Shown: positions 59,533 through 64,000 of the stretch, piece by piece
How positions within the stretch are numbered: position 1 is the stretch's first letter
Layout: each line of letters begins with the position of its first letter
Assembly: GCA_918807975.1 (NCBI GenBank)
Contig: OU964921.1
Coordinates: 15,161,498 to 15,225,497, forward strand
Reading direction: 5' to 3'
Source of the DNA: Aplidium turbinatum
Taxonomy: Eukaryota > Chordata > Ascidiacea > Aplousobranchia > Polyclinidae
DNA: 64,000 nucleotides
Notes under the pieces: generated by a model
The model's database searches: none
Told to the model about the DNA's origin: nothing
The model's input: the letters and a program-made list of their open reading frames with translations, nothing else
Program-made: the position numbers and the translations under genes

Positions 59533-60510
59533 CAGTTGCAAGCAAAGTGGGGCGTGTTGTCACAGGGGCGTGTTGTCACAGCACGATTTCCATGTGATAA
59601 GCTAAGCGTATAACCACAAGTTTTCAATGGAAGGCATAGTTTTCAGTTCTCTTTCGTACAAGCAGTGAAGGTTAATAAATTTGTCACCACAGCAGAAATT
59701 ATGAGGAGTACCATTGAATTTTGGGCAAAATCAGGTTTTATAACTAAACTAAAAAATGGTCTGGCAAACTAAGGGCTATGATCATAACTGATCAGAAAAG
59801 GTACCATTCGTTAGCTTTAAGCCTGTTCTTTTCATCATACCAAACAGATAAGACATGCAAGTAGAGATGTACACATGGTTGTTGAAACCACGTGATTTCA
59901 TACCACGGGGCGTGTTGTCACAGCTGTGACTACACGCCCCGTGGTGTGCATTTTTAATATTAAGAAACATAAAAATTATTTATGCTTATACAACGAGGTA
60001 ATATGCGTATTTGTTAAAATACAACGCTTTTTTAGGTAATAAAAATTAATATTAGATAATGATACACACATATATTCGATAGTGACAAATAATTCTCAAG
60101 ATGACATTTTTATTGTTTTTGACAATGGGCATAAAATTTTTACCAATATGTTGAAATTAAATTTTTTTGCATTTCGTATATTTTTTTATTCGTTCAGCCT
60201 GTATTAAAACCATTTTTTGTTGGTTTCTGTCATATTTTAGTCATAAAGCATGTGCAGAAATTTTGTGACAACACGCCCCATGCTCTGTGACAACACGCCC
60301 CGGGGTGGGGCGTGTTGTCACAGCCCATTCACTTGCATTAAACATGCATTTACGTAAAAACGAAATAATCCAGAAAAACTTTAGCTGTAGCAAAAAGAAG
60401 TCGAATGATACCTCTCTCAATTGCACTATCTAGCATCTCGATACTATTGGTAGCCTACAGAACGAGATATATGCTGATTTGTAAAAATTGTGACAACACG
60501 CCCCACTTTG
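59533..60510. mobile_element. Inverted-repeat element with clustered GGGGCGTGTTGTCACA motifs
   Basis: The left end GCAAAGTGGGGCGTGTTGTC is mirrored at 60488-60510 (…ACACGCCCCACTTTGC). Eight copies of the 16-bp motif, in both directions, lie at the ends and at about 59568, 59908, 59925, 60268, 60287 and 60304. The pair at 59902-59945 forms a 44-bp palindrome with one mismatched pair. No coding region; non-autonomous. Confidence 0.7.
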
Positions 60511-61085
60511 CCCTAATAGGCTACTGAGCTCACATTTTGAACAATTCTGTGATCTTCACACCAAGGTTTTTTTCAGTTTCTAACACGACCACAAATCGCA
60601 GCGCATATGCGTGCTTAGTGTTAAGTAACAGCCTTGTGGAAAGTGTTGTGGATTGAATTTGCTAGTTCAAATATATTGATTCCGGTACCCAAAGCCTCAA
60701 ATGAATTCACGAATATCGCAATTGTTAACAATGGCATATAAATTAGGATGTTAGTGCACACAAAGTAGGGAAAGTATTGCTTGAAAAGTTGATTCCTGGG
60801 ACAAAAATTGAACACTGTAGGCTATGTCGAGCAGAAACTGGTTTAGTGTTTTAAGGTGGTCAAAAATGTAAGCATGCGTCTATTTGCATCCAACAAATAA
60901 CGAAACTCTAAACTTCTCAGTTTGGTCGGGAAACAAAAAGGGTTGCGAGGACAAATGGCAGGTCTCATCTAGGCAAGGAGAGGAGGGACACATGGGTGAT
61001 GATCTGGCCTAACAATTACTGTGCTGTGCTCAAAATATGTACAGTTTTTGTTTAACATGTGCGGTATTCACTTTTTGTAAATAGT
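60511..61085. other. No gene recognised
   Basis: Unremarkable AT-rich sequence inside the MULE segment. Confidence 0.4.
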
Positions 61086-61136
61086 CAATGCACTATGGTA
61101 CTTCCACTATTATAGTGGAAATACCATAGTGCATTG
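61086..61136. repeat. 51-bp hairpin, 24-bp arms
   Basis: CAATGCACTATGGTACTTCC(ACTA) pairs with 61113-61136 with one mismatch and a 3-nt loop. It lies just before the 378-bp tandem repeat. The loop is too short for a typical microRNA precursor. Confidence 0.75.
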
Positions 61137-61145
61137 GTTATTTAA

Positions 61146-62077
61146 GAGTCTGGCTTACCTTTATCTGGGTAGACGATAGCTTGTGCTTTCCAGCAATGGT
61201 TCAATTGTTAAAATCGAAGATGAAACAAGCAACTTACAACTAATTTAATAAAGACATATAATCATCGCAGACCGGGGAGACTTGTATACTTGCTTCGATT
61301 CGGAAATGCAACGAGTCATCGGGCGCTATTTGCTTGTGTTTGAAGCCCGGTTGCTCGCTTTGTGAAAAAGCTATCAACCTCAACTTTTACTTGTCAATAG
61401 ACAGAGATGTGTTCTTTAGATTAGCGTTTATTAAATGCTGGTATATTTAAAAGGTATTTTTGGAATAAATGGTTAAAGTCGGTCAAGTTCAACTCTTTAC
61501 CTAAGAAATATTTTTAACTTTTAGAGTCTGGCTTACCTTTATCTGGGTAGACGATAGCTTGTGCTTTCCAGCAACGGTTCAATTGTTAAAATCGAAGCAG
61601 AAACAAGCAACTTACAACTAATTTAATAAAGACATATAATGATTGCAGACCGGGGAGACTTGTATACTTGCTTCGATTCGGAAATGCAACGAGTCATCGG
61701 GCGCTATTTGCTTGTGTTTGAAGCCCGGTTGCTCGCTTTGTGAAAAAGCTATCAACCTCAACTTTTGCTTGTAAATAGACAGAGATATGTTCTTTAGATT
61801 AGCGTTTATTAAATGCTGGTATCTCTAAATGTATTTTTGGGATAAATGGTTAAACTCGGTCAAGTTTAACTCTTTACCTAGGAAATATTTTTAACTTTTA
61901 GAGTCTGGCTGACCTTCATTTGGATAAACGATAGCTTGTGCTTTCCAGCAATGGTTCAATTGTAAAAATCGAAGCAGAAACGACAGAGATATGTTCTTGA
62001 TTAAATGCTGGTATCTTTAGAAGTATTCTTCGGATAAATAGTTAAACTTGGTCAAGTTTAACTCTTTTCTAAGTAAA
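61146..62077 (+). repeat. Tandem repeat, 378-bp unit, 2.5 copies
   Basis: Units start at 61146, 61524 and 61901 with GAGTCTGGCT. The first two are highly alike; the third is shortened to about 177 bp by an internal gap. It lies 170 bp inside the right terminus, where MULEs often carry subterminal repeats. Confidence 0.9.
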
Positions 62078-62272
62078 GGCGGACACCTGCATGCTTTTTT
62101 TTGTCATAGTTGACTGATTTCACCCCACTTTTACACCATTTTTTGGTGGATTCCTCCTCTGTGACGTCATCGCCTTTTTAACCAGGTTGGCGACTTGTAT
62201 ACCAGCTCCAGATCACGCATGAGCGCATATTGATGTCAAACGTAATGCTTGAGTGGTGCTTGTAAGAATAGC

Positions 62273-62345
62273 CTATTGAAAGCCAACACAGCACAATACA
62301 AACTTTCAAAACACCAATCATTCTTTGTGGCCATGATAAAAATAT
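62273..62345 (+). repeat. 73-bp direct repeat, right copy
   Basis: Identical with 50767-50839 and begins directly after the right inverted terminus. Confidence 0.85.
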
Positions 62346-62589
62346 AATGTTTAAAACAAAGCTTCAATTTAAAATCAAGATTTGTGATACAAACTTCTAC
62401 AGAAGTCCAGTTTTAATGAACTTCGTCAAATACCGTATATAATAAAGTGTGTGTCTTGATACAAAATATACATTATTAGGTCTTAAAGTGCACGAAACGT
62501 CACCAAAGCAAGGTAAACTTTTATGGAGGGCAAGCATCCCAGAACTTTTGCATTGTCTATGTTGTATTACAAATTTTCATTTGTTTTAA

Positions 62590-62632
62590 ATTTTGGTGTC
62601 CCCCCCCAAATATTTTTATAGATCTGCCACTG
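62590..62632 (-). repeat. hAT-like end
   Basis: On the minus strand CAGTGGCAGATCTATAAAAA followed by a G8 tract, a hAT-type terminus. The other end is not found. Confidence 0.4.
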
Positions 62633-62739
62633 GACATACCTAGCATGTTTGTGTGTTTGCGATGACTTTTAAATGTTCGATGACTTTATGCCTTCAATTG
62701 AATTCATTTTTCTTTGTTGAAACGCAAATCAAGCGATAT

Positions 62740-62835
62740 TGTGTCAAAAGCCTCTACAAGCACCGGCATGCGAAACTACCAGGAACAACCTATCAAGGAT
62801 TTTTCAGTCAGAGGATAAAGATTCAAAAACCAAAC
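62740..62835 (+). repeat. SINE 3' part
   Basis: CAGAGGATAAAGATT and the AACTACCAGGAACAACCTAT block are the tail of the SINE family at 31395-31690, here in + direction. The tRNA head is missing. Confidence 0.7.
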
Positions 62836-63348
62836 CAAACAGCAATAAAGCCAGCAAAAAGAAAAGGTGGCAAAACCATAATGGTTTACAGTGAAATAAT
62901 CAGCACTTCCAAATATAGAATAGGCAGGCTATTTGGTATGATCATTAGCTTCATACTTTAAAATAACATTTAGGTAGTAGGAACTTGATAGTCAACTAGT
63001 CATTTTACCCACCTTCTGGTTATGATAGCCTCTCATAATGACATAAGCATGGTGATCACTGGTTGATTGGTTGGTTTTACTTCATAAGTTTCATAATCAT
63101 AGCCTAGATTTTTTTTATGTGCAACAATCTATCGAAAATAAAGTTCAAAACGGTGGCCTAAACCTTGAAGAATGAAAAATTAATTAAGTTTGACCAAGAA
63201 AAACACTACTGAGAGGCATCTATCTTGCTTAAAATACAATAAAACCCTTTCAAAAAGTCTAAACTTCAGCAAAATCTGCCCAACAAGTCACTTTTGATGT
63301 AAAAAGCAATTTTTCTATCAATACTTCACAAAAAACTAACCTACCTCG
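62836..63348. other. No gene recognised
   Basis: AT-rich sequence without recognised motifs. Confidence 0.4.
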
Positions 63349-63696
63349 CAGGCGCGGATCTAGGAGTTTTTTTCGGGGGGGGCCAGAAAATTTGAAAATC
63401 AATTAAAAAGAAAGAAAAAGATAAAGCACATATGAACAATAATGATACTACGACATATAGCCTAGATATGATATAAAATAGACATTAAAATAGCCATTTT
63501 CATCAATTGTGAATGTTTAAAAAATAAATGTTGCTTCAATAAAAATTGCTAAGCATGCAAAGTAAACTTGAAATCTGGTTTACAACCCTGCATGGAGTAT
63601 CCATGACCAATTGGATATATTTTATGTTTGCAGGCATACAGTATACGTAATTGATTGAAATTATAAAGAAGACTAAAAACTATAAAACAGGCATTC
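63349..63696 (+). repeat. hAT-like left end
   Basis: CAGGCGCGGATCTAGGAG followed by a GGGGGGGG tract is a typical hAT terminus. A matching right end is not seen and may lie past the window. Confidence 0.4.
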
Positions 63697-64000
63697 CAGT
63701 GGCGTGGCTAGAAATTTTGAAAGTTTTTTTTATGACGTCGGGCGGGCAAAGCCCGCCTGCGTGTTCGCCTAAGACGACACCCAGCAGCGGAGGTCTGGGG
63801 GGCCTCCCCCAGAAAATTTTGAAAATTTACTTTAAATTTTGTGCATTCTGAGAGCATTTTCAACAAAAATGTAGGTATGAATATTCCTATAAAATGGTGC
63901 TGTCCGGTGGCATAACAAAAGGATAAGATCATGTTTTCTTCGGCATTTTTCGGAAATAAAGCTAAGTCTCTATGTTTTCTTGTTGCTAATTCCTGGCTGA
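63697..64000 (+). mobile_element. Non-autonomous hAT, cut by the window end
   Basis: Starts CAGTGGCGTGGCTAG and follows the MITE at 43471-43857 almost base for base in its right half (TGAGAGCATTTTCAACAAAA, GGTGCTGTCCGGTGGCATA). The right end is outside the window. Confidence 0.75.

Larger units (their letters stand above)
50884..62272 (+). mobile_element. MULE-type DNA transposon segment (11.4 kb)
   Basis: The 27-bp inverted repeat at 50884-50910 (GCTATTCTTACAAGCACCAC...) is perfectly mirrored at 62246-62272. A shorter piece of it (GGCTATTCTTACAA) also stands at 50846-50859. Inside is one intact eight-exon transposase gene, a fragment of a second MULE transposase, a 378-bp tandem repeat and a smaller inverted-repeat element. 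MULEs normally make 8-11 bp target duplications; none is clear, but 73-bp direct repeats flank the unit. That this is one element and not two nested ones is inferred. Confidence 0.65.

Overview
The window reads as AT-rich animal (metazoan) nuclear DNA with spliced genes in a dense bed of transposons. GT-AG introns, AATAAA poly(A) signals, tRNA-derived SINEs, BEL/Pao, hAT, pogo-like and MULE elements all point to an animal. The exact group cannot be read from the sequence. An invertebrate deuterostome such as a tunicate is a guess, based on compact tandem genes and a very frequent TAGGCTA/TAGCCTA word. No rRNA gene, CRISPR array or bacterial-type gene is seen.

Layout. 1-4547: LINE 3' end, an interspersed repeat and a hAT MITE that carries a palindromic short-repeat array. 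4548-8400: last two exons of a four-TM MARVEL gene (gene 1) and its 3' flank, with inserted LINE, pogo-like and MITE copies. 8450-13200: MITEs, a SINE and a decayed hAT. 13953-23627: a BEL/Pao LTR element with matching LTRs and a 5-bp target duplication; it is broken and holds a later LINE and a TTAA-type element. 23808-28131: THAP-domain remnant, hAT, small MITEs, tRNA-like SINE units and a Ty3/gypsy 3' end. 29695-41260: two more MARVEL genes on the + strand (gene 2 complete, gene 3 lacking only its first coding exon), with repeats in the introns and a 2-kb hAT in the last intron of gene 3. 43211-47308: nested hATs. 47309-50766: mostly empty.

The most notable unit is 50.8-62.3 kb. An eight-exon gene (51108-57456) joins without a stop into about 944 codons. 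It encodes a FAR1/WRKY-GCM1-like zinc cluster, a MULE-type DDE transposase core, a SWIM finger, a duplicated Ser/Thr-rich exon, an AT-hook and a C-terminal PHD finger. It lies in an 11.4-kb segment bounded by 27-bp perfect inverted repeats and, just outside, by identical 73-bp direct repeats. The segment also holds an inverted array of short repeats in intron 1, a fragment of a second MULE-type transposase, a cluster of eight copies of a 16-bp motif and a 378-bp tandem repeat near the right end. It looks like a recently moved, possibly still autonomous, metazoan MULE.

MARVEL genes 1 and 3 and their 3' flanks (about 4.5-8.4 kb and 37.3-43.0 kb) are copies of one segment. Comparing them shows the empty sites of several insertions. 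Gene 2 ends only 342 bp before the first recognised exon of gene 3.
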